From positions 62,001 to 126,000 of the forward strand of contig JALSKC010000052.1 in assembly GCA_026989055.1 (NCBI GenBank): a stretch of DNA of 64,000 nt. Direction: 5' to 3'. The notes under the pieces are model-generated. The model made no database searches, was not told the origin of the DNA, and saw only the letters and a list, made by a program, of their open reading frames with translations. Each line of letters starts with the position of its first letter. Within the stretch, counting starts at the first letter, position 1. The translations under genes were made by a program, and so were the position numbers. This DNA comes from Paracoccaceae bacterium. GTDB taxonomy: Bacteria; Pseudomonadota; Alphaproteobacteria; Rhodobacterales; Rhodobacteraceae. Shown here in pieces: positions 1 to 9,272 of this stretch.

Positions 1-2794
1 GGCCGAGCGTCGGCGAATAGGCAGCGCTTGTCACATGGCCCTGAAGCGCCTCGTGCCGGGGCGCATCGCCATCGGCAAACAGGCCGGCCCCGGCGCTCAG
101 GGTCCGCACCGCGCCCACCGGGCGCAGCCCCACCAGCTGCGCGCGTCCGCTTTCCGAAAGCCCCTCCCGACAGGCCATGCGCCGGCCGATGAACTCCTTG
201 TCTGCGGCCAGCATGTGCCCGAGGCCCAGATCGTCGGCCGTGGTCCGCCCGTTGATCTCGGCATGGGCCGGAAAGCCCTTCTCGATCCGCATCACGTTGA
301 GCGCCTCCATTCCGAAGGCCCCCCCGCCCAGGGTCTCGGCCTGGGCCAGGGCCAGCCGGAACAGGCTGTCTCCATAACGGGCCGGCACCGCCAGTTCGAA
401 GCCGAATTCTCCGCTGAAGGAAACCCGGAACAGCCGCGTCGGAACGCCGCCGAGAGCAACCCGCCGCCAGGTCATGAACGGGATTTCCGCCGGTTCGATC
501 CGCCGGTCGAGCAGAGAGTTGACGACCGCCAGCGCGTGCGGCCCGGCGATCGCCAGTTGCGCCCACTGCTCGGTAACCGGCAGGATCCGCAGATCCTGCT
601 CCGGGCACAGGACCTGGGCGGCGAATTCCAGATGCGCCAGAACCTGTTCCGCGCCGGCGGTGGTGGTGGTGAGCAGGAAGCGGTCGCGCCCGAGGCGGGC
701 ACAGATGCCGTCATCCAGCACGAAACCGTCCTCGCGCAGCATCAGCCCGTAGCGCAGCCGCCCGACCTTCAGGCCGGACATCCGGTTCGCATGGACGAAA
801 TCGAGAAAGCGCGCCGCGTCGCGACCGAAAACCTCGATCTTCCCCAGGGGCGAGAGATCACAGATGCCGACCCGCGTGCGCACCATCGTCACCTCGCGGT
901 CGCAGGACTGGCGCCAGGCGGTTTCGCCGGGGCGCGGAAAATACAGCGGGCGGAACCACAGCCCGGCCTCGGCCATCGGCGCCCCCCGCTCCTGCGCCGC
1001 GCCATGCGCCGGCGAAAACCGCTCGGGGGCAAACCCCCGCCCCCGGCCATGCGCCCCCATCGCGGCTATGGAAACCGGTGAACAGGGCGGGCGGAAGGTG
1101 GTGGTTCCGGTTTCCGCAATACCGCGCCCGCTCACCCGGGCCAGAACGGCGATCGCCGTCACGTTCGAGCTCTTGCCCTGATCGGGGGCCATGCCCTGGG
1201 TGGTGTAGCGCTTCATGTGCTCGACCGCGCCGTAGCCCTCTCTCGCCGCCAGCCCCAGATCCTTCACCGTGACATCGTTCTGAAGGTCCAGCCAGGCCCG
1301 CCCCGGCCCGGGAACATGCCAGAGCGGCACCACGGACGGGCGGGTGTCATCCGCATCCGGAAGCCGGAAGGAGGGCGCCTTCATCCCCAGCCGCTCGAGC
1401 GCCAGCTTCGCCCGATAGGCACCCGATTTCAGCGCTCCCCTGGTAGAGAAGATGCCGGCGGCGGCTCCGGCCACCTCCATTCCCTCCAGCGCGCCCGGGC
1501 ACGGCACGAAGGCGGCGATCCGCTCGTTCCAGAGCGGGTGCGCCCCGGCATGGCAGCTCAGATCCAGCGCCGGATTCCAGCCGCCGGAAACGGCCAGCGT
1601 GTCCGCCTCCAGCCACCTGTCGAGCCCCGGCCCGCGCAGGCGGATCCGGCGCAGGGCATGCCGCCCCCGGGTCTCGCAGACCACCGCCCCGGCAAAGACC
1701 GGGAAATCGCCCCCCGCCCGGTGCCGGTCGGCGGAATCGGCGCGGCTGTCGATCAGAGCGGCCACCTCGATTCCCGCCGCCTGCAGGTCGCGCGCAGTGC
1801 GCCACCCGTCGTCGCTGTTGGCGAAGATCGCCACCCGCCGCCCTGCCGCCACCCCGTAACGATGCAGATAGGCGCGCACCGCCCCGGCCAGCATCACTCC
1901 GGGGCGGTCGTTCCCGGCAAAGGCCACGGAACGCTCTAGCGCCCCGGCGCAGAGCACCGCGCCACGGGCCACGATGCGCCAGAAACATTCCAGCGGCACC
2001 CCGCCCGGCTCGGCCAGATGCAGCCCCGAGCGTTCGAGCGCGGCAAAGACCCCCTGATCGAAGGCCCCGGTCACCGTGGTGCGGCGCAGGATGCGCACAT
2101 TGGCGAGCGCGCTCAGCTCCGCCTCGACCGCACGCACCCACTCCAGGGCCGGCGCGCCGCCGATCTCTTCCTCCTCGTCCAGCAACCTGCCGCCGAGCCG
2201 GGGGTTCTCGTCGGCCAGGATCACGTCGGCTCCGGCGCGCGCCGCCGTCAGCGCCGCCGCCAGCCCGGCCGCCCCGGCGCCGATCACCAGCAGGTCACAA
2301 TGGGCCCAGGCGGTGTCATACACACCTTCGGCCGGCGCGCCCGAAAGCCTTCCCAACCCGGCGGCGCGCCGGATCAGAGGTTCGTACAACCGCTCCCAGA
2401 AGCCGCGCGGCCACATGAATGTCTTGTAGTAGAAGCCGGCGGCAAGAAACGGCGCGAGAAGATCGTTGAACGCCAGCAGATCGTGCTTCAGCGAAGGCCA
2501 GCGATTCTGGCTGCGCAGATCGAGACCCTCGTATATCTCCTGCACGGTAGCGCGGACATTCGGTGTCTGCGCCCCACCCCGGCCGACCGTCAGCAGCGCG
2601 TTCGGTTCTTCCGGGCCGGCGGCGAACAGGCCGCGCGGGCGGTGATACTTGAACGAACGGCCCACGAGGCGAATGCCGTTCGCCAGCAGCGCCGAAGCTG
2701 CGGTATCGCCGGCGAATCCGCTCAGCCAGCGCCCGTCGAAACGAAACCGCAGCGGGCGGCTGCGCTCCACGAGCCCCTTGCCAGCCACCCTCAC
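1..2794 (-). CDS. soxA: Sarcosine oxidase alpha subunit (3' end outside window)
   Basis: Large subunit of heterotetrameric sarcosine oxidase, which oxidatively demethylates sarcosine to glycine and passes the one-carbon unit to tetrahydrofolate. The start is a GTG at 2794 overlapping the soxD stop (GTGA); translation opens MRVAGKGLVERSRPLRF, typical of SoxA. A dinucleotide-binding motif IGAGAAGL lies at about residues 171-178. The last visible residues (HVTSAAYSPTLG) belong to the C-terminal GcvT-like folate-binding domain. About 931 codons are inside the window; the family is near 1000 residues, so roughly the last 70 residues lie beyond base 1. soxG, which usually follows soxA, is not in view. 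The operon order soxB-soxD-soxA supports the call. No frameshift was noticed in the parts translated. Confidence 0.95.
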   Translation of the reverse strand, partial: MRVAGKGLVERSRPLRFRFDGRWLSGFAGDTAASALLANGIRLVGRSFKYHRPRGLFAAGPEEPNALLTVGRGGAQTPNVRATVQEIYEGLDLRSQNRWPSLKHDLLAFNDLLAPFLAAGFYYKTFMWPRGFWERLYEPLIRRAAGLGRLSGAPAEGVYDTAWAHCDLLVIGAGAAGLAAALTAARAGADVILADENPRLGGRLLDEEEEIGGAPALEWVRAVEAELSALANVRILRRTTVTGAFDQGVFAALERSGLHLAEPGGVPLECFWRIVARGAVLCAGALERSVAFAGNDRPGVMLAGAVRAYLHRYGVAAGRRVAIFANSDDGWRTARDLQAAGIEVAALIDSRADSADRHRAGGDFPVFAGAVVCETRGRHALRRIRLRGPGLDRWLEADTLAVSGGWNPALDLSCHAGAHPLWNERIAAFVPCPGALEGMEVAGAAAGIFSTRGALKSGAYRAKLALERLGMKAPSFRLPDADDTRPSVVPLWHVPGPGRAWLDLQNDVTVKDLGLAAREGYGAVEHMKRYTTQGMAPDQGKSSNVTAIAVLARVSGRGIAETGTTTFRPPCSPVSIAAMGAHGRGRGFAPERFSPAHGAAQERGAPMAEAGLWFRPLYFPRPGETAWRQSCDREVTMVRTRVGICDLSPLGKIEVFGRDAARFLDFVHANRMSGLKVGRLRYGLMLREDGFVLDDGICARLGRDRFLLTTTTAGAEQVLAHLEFAAQVLCPEQDLRILPVTEQWAQLAIAGPHALAVVNSLLDRRIEPAEIPFMTWRRVALGGVPTRLFRVSFSGEFGFELAVPARYGDSLFRLALAQAETLGGGAFGMEALNVMRIEKGFPAHAEINGRTTADDLGLGHMLAADKEFIGRRMACREGLSESGRAQLVGLRPVGAVRTLSAGAGLFADGDAPRHEALQGHVTSAAYSPTLG

Positions 2795-3060
2795 GGGCGC
2801 CCCCCCCGCCGGTGCCCGGAAGCAGGCCGACACCCCGCCACCGCATGGCTGAGCGTGTCGCGGCTGACGACCAGCCAGGCCCGGCATCCCCCCGTGTGCT
2901 GCCAGTATTCGCGGCTCGGACCTGCCGGGTTGTCGCGCAGGTGCAGATAGGCATCCCAGGCGGCTTCGCCGGCCCCGGGCGCCGGGCGCTCCACCGCCGC
3001 GCCGCGGCAGGTGAATTCCCTCAGGTCGCGTTCCCCGCAAAAAGGACAGGTGATGCGCAT
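2791..3060 (-). CDS. soxD: Sarcosine oxidase delta subunit
   Basis: Small zinc-binding subunit of heterotetrameric sarcosine oxidase, 89 residues. The expected zinc ligands are visible: C5 and C8 in the N-terminal TCPFCG, then H55 and C59 in QHTGGC. The ATG at 3060 lies 7 bases past the soxB stop, and the stop codon overlaps the GTG start of soxA, so soxB, soxD and soxA are very probably translated from one message. Length and motif order match the SoxD family. The protein has a structural role in the cytoplasmic complex. Confidence 0.95.
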   Translation of the reverse strand: MRITCPFCGERDLREFTCRGAAVERPAPGAGEAAWDAYLHLRDNPAGPSREYWQHTGGCRAWLVVSRDTLSHAVAGCRPASGHRRGGRP

Positions 3061-3067
3061 CGTTTCC

Positions 3068-4321
3068 TCAGTGCAGATTGTGCTGGCTGCCGGTGCCTTC
3101 CTCGTCGATCAGCCTGCCGAAACGGAATCGGTCGAGCCGGAAGCGGCCGGCCACCGGATGCGGCCGGCCGGTGGCAAGCAGGTGGGCGAAGGCCTCGCCC
3201 CCTGCGGGAACCGCCTTGAAGCCGCCATAGCACCAGCCGGCACTCAGATAGAGCCCCTCGACCGGTGTCGCATCGATGATCGGCGAGCCGTCCGGTGTCA
3301 TGTCCATGATGCCCCCCCAGCTGCGCAGCACCCGGGCCTTGCCGATCATCGGCATCAGCGTCATCGCCGCTTCCATAACCTGCTCCTGGCGGGGCAGGCT
3401 GCCGCGCCGGGCGTAGGAAGGATAGAAGTCCAGATCGCCGCCGAAGACCAGCCCGCCCCGGTCGGACTGGCTGATGTAGAAATGCCCCATGCCGAAGCTG
3501 ATCACGGTGTCGATCACCGGCTTCAGCCCCTCGGTGACGAAAGCCTGCAGCACGTGGCTTTCGATCGGCAGGCGCAGCCCCGCCAGCGCCGCGACCCGGC
3601 TCGAATGCCCGGCAACCGCGATTCCGACCTTCCCGGCACGGATCGGCCCGTGCGTGGTCCGCACCCCATGCACGCGGCCGCGACGGATGTCGAAGCCCGT
3701 CACCTCGCAGTTCTGGATCAGGTCCACGCCGCGCGAATCGGCGCTTCGGGCATAGCCCCAGGCCACCGCATCGTGGCGCGCGGTGCCGCCGCGCGGATGC
3801 CAGAGCGCGCCGTGGATCGGAAAACGGGCATTGTCGAAATCCAGATACGGCAGGTGGCGGCGCAGCGCGGCGCGCCCCAGCAACCGCGCATCGTCGCCGC
3901 GCGCCAGCATGGCATTGCCACGGCGCGCGAACTCGTCGCGCTGGCCGTCGGAATGGAACAGTCGCCAGGTGCCGCGGCGCGAATGCATCACGTTGAGGTT
4001 CAGCTCCCGCGACAGCCCCTCCCACAGCCGGAGCGAATGCGAATAGAACTCCGAGTTTCCGGGCAGCGAATAGTCGGCGCGCACGATGGTGGTGTTGCGC
4101 CCGATGTTGCCGCTGCCCAGCCAGCCCCTTTCCAGCACCGCCACATTCGTCAGCCCGTGGTTGCGGGCCAGGTAATGGGCGGTCGCCAGACCGTGACCGC
4201 CGCCGCCGATGATCACGATGTCATAGGCTGGCTTCGGGTCGGGCTGTCGCCAGACGGGCTTCCAGCCCCGGTTTCCCGTCAGCCCCTGCCAAAGAACCTG
4301 CAACGCGGAATAGCGCATCAT
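3068..4321 (-). CDS. soxB: Sarcosine oxidase beta subunit
   Basis: Flavoprotein subunit of heterotetrameric sarcosine oxidase. It belongs to the DAO family and carries the sarcosine oxidation site with its flavin. The 417-residue product has the FAD-binding motif IIGGGGHGLATAHYLA at residues 37-52. The C-terminal WCYGGFKAVPAGG is typical of SoxB. Two tandem ATG codons (4321 and 4318) could both serve as start. It is the first gene of the visible sox run, with soxD 7 bases downstream. In this family sarcosine arises from choline, glycine betaine or creatine breakdown, so the operon indicates use of methylated amines. The 157 bases between this gene and the upstream glutamate dehydrogenase stop should hold its promoter, but no clear -10/-35 was recognised. 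Confidence 0.95.
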   Translation of the reverse strand: MMRYSALQVLWQGLTGNRGWKPVWRQPDPKPAYDIVIIGGGGHGLATAHYLARNHGLTNVAVLERGWLGSGNIGRNTTIVRADYSLPGNSEFYSHSLRLWEGLSRELNLNVMHSRRGTWRLFHSDGQRDEFARRGNAMLARGDDARLLGRAALRRHLPYLDFDNARFPIHGALWHPRGGTARHDAVAWGYARSADSRGVDLIQNCEVTGFDIRRGRVHGVRTTHGPIRAGKVGIAVAGHSSRVAALAGLRLPIESHVLQAFVTEGLKPVIDTVISFGMGHFYISQSDRGGLVFGGDLDFYPSYARRGSLPRQEQVMEAAMTLMPMIGKARVLRSWGGIMDMTPDGSPIIDATPVEGLYLSAGWCYGGFKAVPAGGEAFAHLLATGRPHPVAGRFRLDRFRFGRLIDEEGTGSQHNLH

Positions 4322-4478
4322 GCCTCCCCTGCCGGCCCGGGAGCTGCGCGTGCCCGCTGCCGTCCGTGCGGATTTTCACCGACCGGGCGGAAAATTCAAT
4401 CCGGCATCGGGCGGACTGGCAGATCGCGGCCGACACGCCGGCACGGGAAAGGCGCACCCGCCCGGCGGCGCGACGGCC

Positions 4479-5909
4479 CTACAGCCCCTTGGCCCGATAG
4501 GAACGGGCAACCCGCTCGATCGCCACCAGATATCCGGCGATGCGCAGGTCCGGCACATCCTCGCGCCCGTTCCAGACCTCGTGCATGGACTGGTAGGCCG
4601 CGCGCATCGTGTCATCCAGCCCCGAACGCACCAGCTCCAGCTCATCCGCCCCGCGCAGATATTTCTCCTTGAAGTCCGGCGATATCGACCAGGCATCGCC
4701 AAGATACCGATCCAGCCTCTCCAGCTCGTTCACCACGAGCTGGTGACGCGCCTCTTCCTGGCGGCGCTGCATGCGGCCGAAGCGGATGTGGCTCAGGTTC
4801 TTGACCCATTCGAAATAGGAGACGGTGACCCCCCCGGCATTGGCATAGAGGTCCGGAATGATCACCGTTCCCCTTTCGCGCAGCACCTCGTCGGCCCCGG
4901 CCGTGACCGGGCCGTTGGCCGCCTCGATGATGAGCGGCGCGCGTATCCTTTTCGCATTGCCCAGGTTGATCACCCCTTCCACCGCCGCCGGAATCAGGAT
5001 GTCGCACTCATGCTCCAGCACCGCGGAACCATCGGCCACGTGGCGGGCGTCGGGATAACCCGCCAGCCCGCCATGTTTCACGATCCACTGATGCACCGCC
5101 TCCACATCTATTCCGGCCTCGTCCAGCAGCGCCCCGTCGCGTTCGATGATGCCGATGATCTTCGCCCCGTCCTCCTCCGACAGGAACCGGACCGCATGGT
5201 AGCCGACATTGCCGAGGCCCTGGACGATCACCCGCTTGCCCTCGAGATCGCCGGAAAGCCCGGCCTTCTTCACATCCTCGGGGTGGCGGAAGAATTCGCG
5301 CAGGGCATACTGGATGCCCCGCCCCGTCGCCTCGACCCGCCCGGCGATGCCGCCGGCTCCGATCGGCTTGCCGGTGACGCAGGCGCGGGCGTTGATGTCG
5401 GTGGTGTTCATGCGCGCATACTGGTCGGCGATCCAGGCCATTTCGCGCTCTGAGGTGCCCATGTCCGGGGCGGGCACGTTCTGCGACGGGTTGATCAGGT
5501 CGCGCTTGGCCAGTTCGTAGGCGAAACGGCGGGTGATCATTTCCAGTTCGTATTCGTCATATTCGCGCGGGTCGATGCACAAGCCCCCCTTGGACCCGCC
5601 GAAGGGCGCTTCGACCAGGGCGCATTTGTATGTCATCAGCGCCGCCAGCGCCTCCACCTCGTCCTGGTTGACACCCTGCGAGTAGCGGATCCCTCCCTTG
5701 ACCGGCTCCATGTGCTCGGAATGCACCGCGCGGTAGCCGACGAAGGTCTGGATCCGGCCGCGCAGCCGCACCCCGAAGCGGACGGTATAGGTGGCATTGC
5801 AGACGCGGATCTTTTCCTCCAGCCCGGGGGGAAGGTCCATCAGCGCGACGGCGCGGTTGAACATCAGATCGACGGACTGGCGGAAGCTCGGCTCGTTTCT
5901 GGGCGACAT
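4479..5909 (-). CDS. gdhA: Glu/Leu/Phe/Val dehydrogenase (glutamate dehydrogenase)
   Basis: Catalyses reversible oxidative deamination of glutamate to 2-oxoglutarate and ammonia. I chose the ATG at 5909 (MSPRNEPSFRQSVDL), giving 476 residues, because the conserved family sequence starts there and GGGAAAGAG sits just upstream; the frame stays open to 6281 but that extension looks non-coding. Substrate-site lysines are seen in EPVKGGIRY (K71), MTYKCALVE (K95) and GGSKGG (K107), and the catalytic aspartate in VPAPDMGT (D149). The coenzyme motif GLGNVG is at 231-236. It lies upstream of and in the same direction as the sox genes, consistent with amino-acid nitrogen metabolism. NAD versus NADP preference cannot be read with confidence. 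Confidence 0.93.
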   Translation of the reverse strand: MSPRNEPSFRQSVDLMFNRAVALMDLPPGLEEKIRVCNATYTVRFGVRLRGRIQTFVGYRAVHSEHMEPVKGGIRYSQGVNQDEVEALAALMTYKCALVEAPFGGSKGGLCIDPREYDEYELEMITRRFAYELAKRDLINPSQNVPAPDMGTSEREMAWIADQYARMNTTDINARACVTGKPIGAGGIAGRVEATGRGIQYALREFFRHPEDVKKAGLSGDLEGKRVIVQGLGNVGYHAVRFLSEEDGAKIIGIIERDGALLDEAGIDVEAVHQWIVKHGGLAGYPDARHVADGSAVLEHECDILIPAAVEGVINLGNAKRIRAPLIIEAANGPVTAGADEVLRERGTVIIPDLYANAGGVTVSYFEWVKNLSHIRFGRMQRRQEEARHQLVVNELERLDRYLGDAWSISPDFKEKYLRGADELELVRSGLDDTMRAAYQSMHEVWNGREDVPDLRIAGYLVAIERVARSYRAKGL

Positions 5910-6290
5910 GTGCTCTTTCCCGATGGATATGCTTTTCTGGATATGCTCTTTACCGATGGATGCGTTCATTCTCGATGGGTGCGCCTTTCCTGCCGGCAGA
6001 AGCGAATCATCTCCGCATGCGAAGAAGAAACCAGAAAACCGGTTAATCAAACCCCAAGCCGACGAATTGTCCTCGAAATGCCGCTCGGAGCGGCAGCCGG
6101 GCCCGCGCAACTGTTTCGAGAGCCGAAACGGAACGCGGCTTCGCCCTCCATTTTCCGGCAATGTCGCCGGTTCCAAATTTGGCGCGGGAATCGCCCAATT
6201 TTTGCCACAGTCGGTGGAAAAGACTGAAGCCCGGTATTTGAGCCGCACTGACCGGCGTTTCGGCGTTTCCGGCCAATTCACAGGTGTGAC
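5910..6290. other. Divergent intergenic region between gdhA and the Tad-like cluster
   Basis: 381 bases, noticeably richer in A and T than the flanking genes, separating divergently transcribed gdhA and the TadG-like gene. It must hold both promoters. Apart from the 18-bp direct repeat close to gdhA, no operator, RNA gene or confident -35/-10 pair was found. The minus-strand frame stays open across most of it but resembles no family. Confidence 0.6.
5911..5961. repeat. Imperfect 18-bp direct repeat in the gdhA leader
   Basis: TGCTCTTTCCCGATGGAT (5911-5928) recurs at 5944-5961 with one base change (C to A), a 33-base period. On the minus strand each copy carries a purine-rich AAAGAGCA next to an ATG or near-ATG, so the duplication also duplicates the ribosome-binding region of gdhA. 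If the upstream ATG near 5968 were used, the product would gain SIGKEH twice with an 11-residue period. Confidence 0.8.
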
Positions 6291-8093
6291 ATGTCTGCAC
6301 GTTCACAATTCTTTTCCCGCAGCACCCGGGCGGCACGCGCCTTCGCCGGAGAACCGTTTCGCCATGCCCGCCGCGCATGGGACGGCTTCAGCGCCCGCTG
6401 CCGCCGCTACCGGCGCGACGAAAGCGGCTCGCTGCTGATCTTTTCGCTATTCCTTCTGGTGATGATCCTGATGATCGCCGGCCTGGCTGTCGATCTGATG
6501 CGCGCCGAAACTCACCGCGCCCGGCTGCAGGCAACGCTCGACCGCGCGGTGCTGGCCGGCGCCAGCCTCGACCAGACGCTGAACGCGATCGACGTGGTGC
6601 AGGACTATTTCGACAAGGCCGGGCTGGGCCAGTTCGTGACCTCGATCAACGTCACCGAAACGCCGACTTCGAAAGAGGTCAACGCCACCGCCCAGATGGT
6701 GGTGAATTCCTATTTCATGAACATGCTGGGCATCGACACGGTGATCGCCCCGGCCGCCGGGCAGGCCGAGGAAAGCCTGACCGACATCGAGATCTCGCTG
6801 ATCGTGGACGTTTCCGGCTCGATGGGCGCTTCGGCCGCTTCGGGCGGCACCAAGATCGACGTGCTCAAGACCGCGGCCAAGGAGTTCGTCTATCTCATGC
6901 AGTGCGACCCGGACGCCGAATCCCCGTTCGACGGCAACTGCGTTGTCGAGCCGAACACCGTTTCGATCAACCTCGTCCCCTACAACCAGCAGGTCATGCT
7001 GGGCGAGGATCTCATCGAGCAGTTCAATGTCACCATGGAACACACCAATTCCAGCTGCGTGGCGATGGATCCGGCGGATTACTCCACGATCCCGGTTGCG
7101 CTCAACCCGCAGGTGATCGACCCGGCCGCCCCCCCCGACCCGACACCGGACGTCAAACGCGCGACCCAGCTCGACTTCTGGTCCGGCTACGGCGGCTACT
7201 GGGGGAAGGAAGCACGCGACCGGTGGCGTGAATGCGCCCCGAACAACGGGCAGGACCCCTGGGGGCGCGACTATGCCGACCGTCAGGTGGCGGTGTACCA
7301 GAATGACTACAATGCCCTCTGGACGAGGATCGACGGGCTCTTCAGCGGCGGCAACACCTCGATCGACCTGGCGATGAAATGGGGCGCCGCCCTGCTCGCC
7401 CCCGAATTCCGCCCCGCCGTGACCAACCTGGCAAACAACTACGGGCTGATCGACACGGCCTTCATCGGCCGCCCCTTCGACTACAGCCGCCCGCGCAGCC
7501 GCAAGGTGGTGGTGCTGATGACCGACGGCATGAACACCTCCAAGGTCTGGGTCGAAGACAGGTATCGCAGCGGTCTGTCGCCCTTCTTCGTGGTACGCAG
7601 CAACCACAGCGCCATTCCTCCTGGTGGCGAGAACCCCGCCAGCGACCACATCAGCGTCTACAGCCAGGCGCGCGACGATGCCGGGCTGCCCCCCTACCGG
7701 AGGATCGAACACGGCGACTGGTCCTGGACGCCCGACGGCGGCACCGGCAATGCGCAGCGGCTGGAGTGGCCCGAGGTCTGGGAACGCTACCATGTCATCA
7801 CCGTGGCCGATGCGATGGACGATGCCGGCTATTCGGACGACCGCTGGTGGGAATTCGTCGATTACGACTACACCTCGATCAAGGATGCCCGGCTGCAGAC
7901 GATCTGCGACGAGGCCAAGGCAGCGGGCATGGTGATCTTCACCATCGGCTTCGAGACCAGCGTGGCCTCGAACCAGGTGCTGGCCAACTGCGCCTCCTCG
8001 CCGTCGCATCACTACGACGTGCAGGGCATCGACCTGACGGCCGCCTTCAACTCGATCGCCCGCGAGATCCATCAGCTGAGGTTGACGAACTGA
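6291..8093 (+). CDS. TadG-like pilus-assembly protein with von Willebrand A domain
   Basis: 600 residues. After a basic N-terminus, a single hydrophobic segment at residues 47-68 (GSLLIFSLFLLVMILMIAGL) follows an EsG-type start as in TadE/TadG pseudopilins. The rest is a von Willebrand A-type domain with MIDAS motif DVSGSMGAS (D173, S175, S177) and a later TDGMN loop. TadG-type proteins are membrane-anchored factors of Flp/Tad pilus or tight-adherence secretion; the large extracytoplasmic vWA part may bind metal or a partner. Its stop overlaps the next start (ATGA). No tadA, tadB, tadC, rcpA or flp gene is present, so this cluster is away from any main tad locus. The exact role is inferred from the fold only. 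Confidence 0.85.
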   Translation: MSARSQFFSRSTRAARAFAGEPFRHARRAWDGFSARCRRYRRDESGSLLIFSLFLLVMILMIAGLAVDLMRAETHRARLQATLDRAVLAGASLDQTLNAIDVVQDYFDKAGLGQFVTSINVTETPTSKEVNATAQMVVNSYFMNMLGIDTVIAPAAGQAEESLTDIEISLIVDVSGSMGASAASGGTKIDVLKTAAKEFVYLMQCDPDAESPFDGNCVVEPNTVSINLVPYNQQVMLGEDLIEQFNVTMEHTNSSCVAMDPADYSTIPVALNPQVIDPAAPPDPTPDVKRATQLDFWSGYGGYWGKEARDRWRECAPNNGQDPWGRDYADRQVAVYQNDYNALWTRIDGLFSGGNTSIDLAMKWGAALLAPEFRPAVTNLANNYGLIDTAFIGRPFDYSRPRSRKVVVLMTDGMNTSKVWVEDRYRSGLSPFFVVRSNHSAIPPGGENPASDHISVYSQARDDAGLPPYRRIEHGDWSWTPDGGTGNAQRLEWPEVWERYHVITVADAMDDAGYSDDRWWEFVDYDYTSIKDARLQTICDEAKAAGMVIFTIGFETSVASNQVLANCASSPSHHYDVQGIDLTAAFNSIAREIHQLRLTN

Positions 8094-8611
8094 TGCGACG
8101 GCTTTTGCAGACCCTGCGCCGCAGCGAGGACGGCAACGCGACGGTCGAGTTCGTGCTGCTGTTCCCCGCCCTGATCACGCTGTTCCTCATGGTCGTGGAG
8201 ACCGGCGTGCTGATGACCCGCGGCGTGATGCTCGACCGCGCGGTGGACATCGCCATGCGCCAGCTCCGCCTGGGCACCCTGGATCCGATGACCCCGGCCG
8301 GGCTGAAATCGGCGATCTGCAGCAATGCCGTGATCATCCCCGACTGCACCAATGTCCTCACCGTGGAGCTGCGGCCGATCTCCACCGACACCTGGACTCC
8401 TCTGGGCGGCAGCGCCACCTGCATCAACAGGAACGAAAACATAGACCCGGTGCTGGAGTTCACCCCCGGCATCACCAACGAGATGATGCTGGTGCGCGTC
8501 TGTGCCAAGTTCGATCCGTTCTTCCCCTCGGGGCAGCTGGCCGCGCAGATCGCGACCGAGGACGGAGGCTATGCGCTTGTGGCCATGTCGGCCTATGTCA
8601 ACGAGCCGTAG
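8093..8611 (+). CDS. TadE-like pseudopilin
   Basis: 172 residues, starting at an ATG that overlaps the stop of the vWA protein. The N-terminus carries SEDGNATVEFVLLFPALI, the pilin-like glycine/glutamate plus hydrophobic helix that defines TadE-family proteins, at about residues 12-40. The remainder is predicted to be outside the membrane and has several cysteines. TadE/TadF pseudopilins act in Flp/Tad pilus assembly and are processed by a prepilin peptidase; no peptidase gene is in this window. Translational coupling with both neighbours points to one complex. Confidence 0.85.
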   Translation: MRRLLQTLRRSEDGNATVEFVLLFPALITLFLMVVETGVLMTRGVMLDRAVDIAMRQLRLGTLDPMTPAGLKSAICSNAVIIPDCTNVLTVELRPISTDTWTPLGGSATCINRNENIDPVLEFTPGITNEMMLVRVCAKFDPFFPSGQLAAQIATEDGGYALVAMSAYVNEP

Positions 8612-8621
8612 GAGAGAACCC

Positions 8622-9239
8622 GTGAAGATCCTCACGACCCCTTTCCGCGCCTTTTGCGCCGACCAGAAAGGCAGCCTGTCGGTCGAGGCCGTGTTCGCCT
8701 TCCCGATGCTGTTCTGGGCGGCCACGGCAATGTTCACCTTCTTCGATGCCTACAAGGTCCAGAACACTTCCTACCGGGCGAACTACACGATCAGCGACAT
8801 GATCTCGCGCGAGACCGAGCCGCTCGATCAGGCCTATCTGGACGGGCTGCACAAGGTGTTCCGCTACATGACCCACACCGGAAGCGAGGATTCCTGGATC
8901 CGGGTGAGCGTCGTCAGGTGCAGGAGCAACTGCGCCGACGAAAACCTGCGCGACCTGGAATGGGTCTGGTCCAGGGGGGTGAACGGCGCGCGCAGCCTGA
9001 CCGCGGCCGACCTGGCATTCTACCGCGACAAGATCCCGCTGATGGCGATCGGCGATCCGCTGGTCCTGGTCGAGACATCGCGCCACTACAACCCGCCCTT
9101 CGCCAGCGCGCTGGTCAGCTTCGCCGAACGCGATCTGGTCTCCCATGTGGTGACCCGGCCGCGCTTTGCCAATCAGGTCTGCTGGGAAAGCTGCGTGGTC
9201 GGCAACGGGGACGGCGGCGGCGACGCCGGCAACATCTGA
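8622..9239 (+). CDS. TadE/TadF-like pseudopilin
   Basis: 205 residues from the GTG at 8622, chosen because TAGGAGAGAACCC precedes it and the sequence then runs into DQKGSLSVEAVFAFPMLF, the TadE-type helix. Starting further upstream would overlap the previous gene by more than 100 bases. The body is extracytoplasmic with several cysteines (VVRCRSNC; a late CWESC), and the end is glycine/aspartate-rich. It is the third member of the vWA-TadE-TadE cluster, with 10 bases separating it from the gene before. It is probably a minor pseudopilin; the function is assigned by family resemblance. Confidence 0.82.
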   Translation: MKILTTPFRAFCADQKGSLSVEAVFAFPMLFWAATAMFTFFDAYKVQNTSYRANYTISDMISRETEPLDQAYLDGLHKVFRYMTHTGSEDSWIRVSVVRCRSNCADENLRDLEWVWSRGVNGARSLTAADLAFYRDKIPLMAIGDPLVLVETSRHYNPPFASALVSFAERDLVSHVVTRPRFANQVCWESCVVGNGDGGGDAGNI

Positions 9240-9272
9240 CCCTGCCGCGCCGCGCGTCCGGCGGGCAGGCCG

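Noticed and set aside
35-1081. Plus-strand open frames across the soxA region (also 1217-1939 and 2018-2950)
   Set aside because: The minus strand encodes SoxA continuously through this stretch, so these are shadows.
5912-6281. Long N-terminal extension of glutamate dehydrogenase
   Set aside because: The added residues resemble no dehydrogenase, occupy an A/T-rich promoter region, and the family N-terminus with a ribosome site is at 5909.
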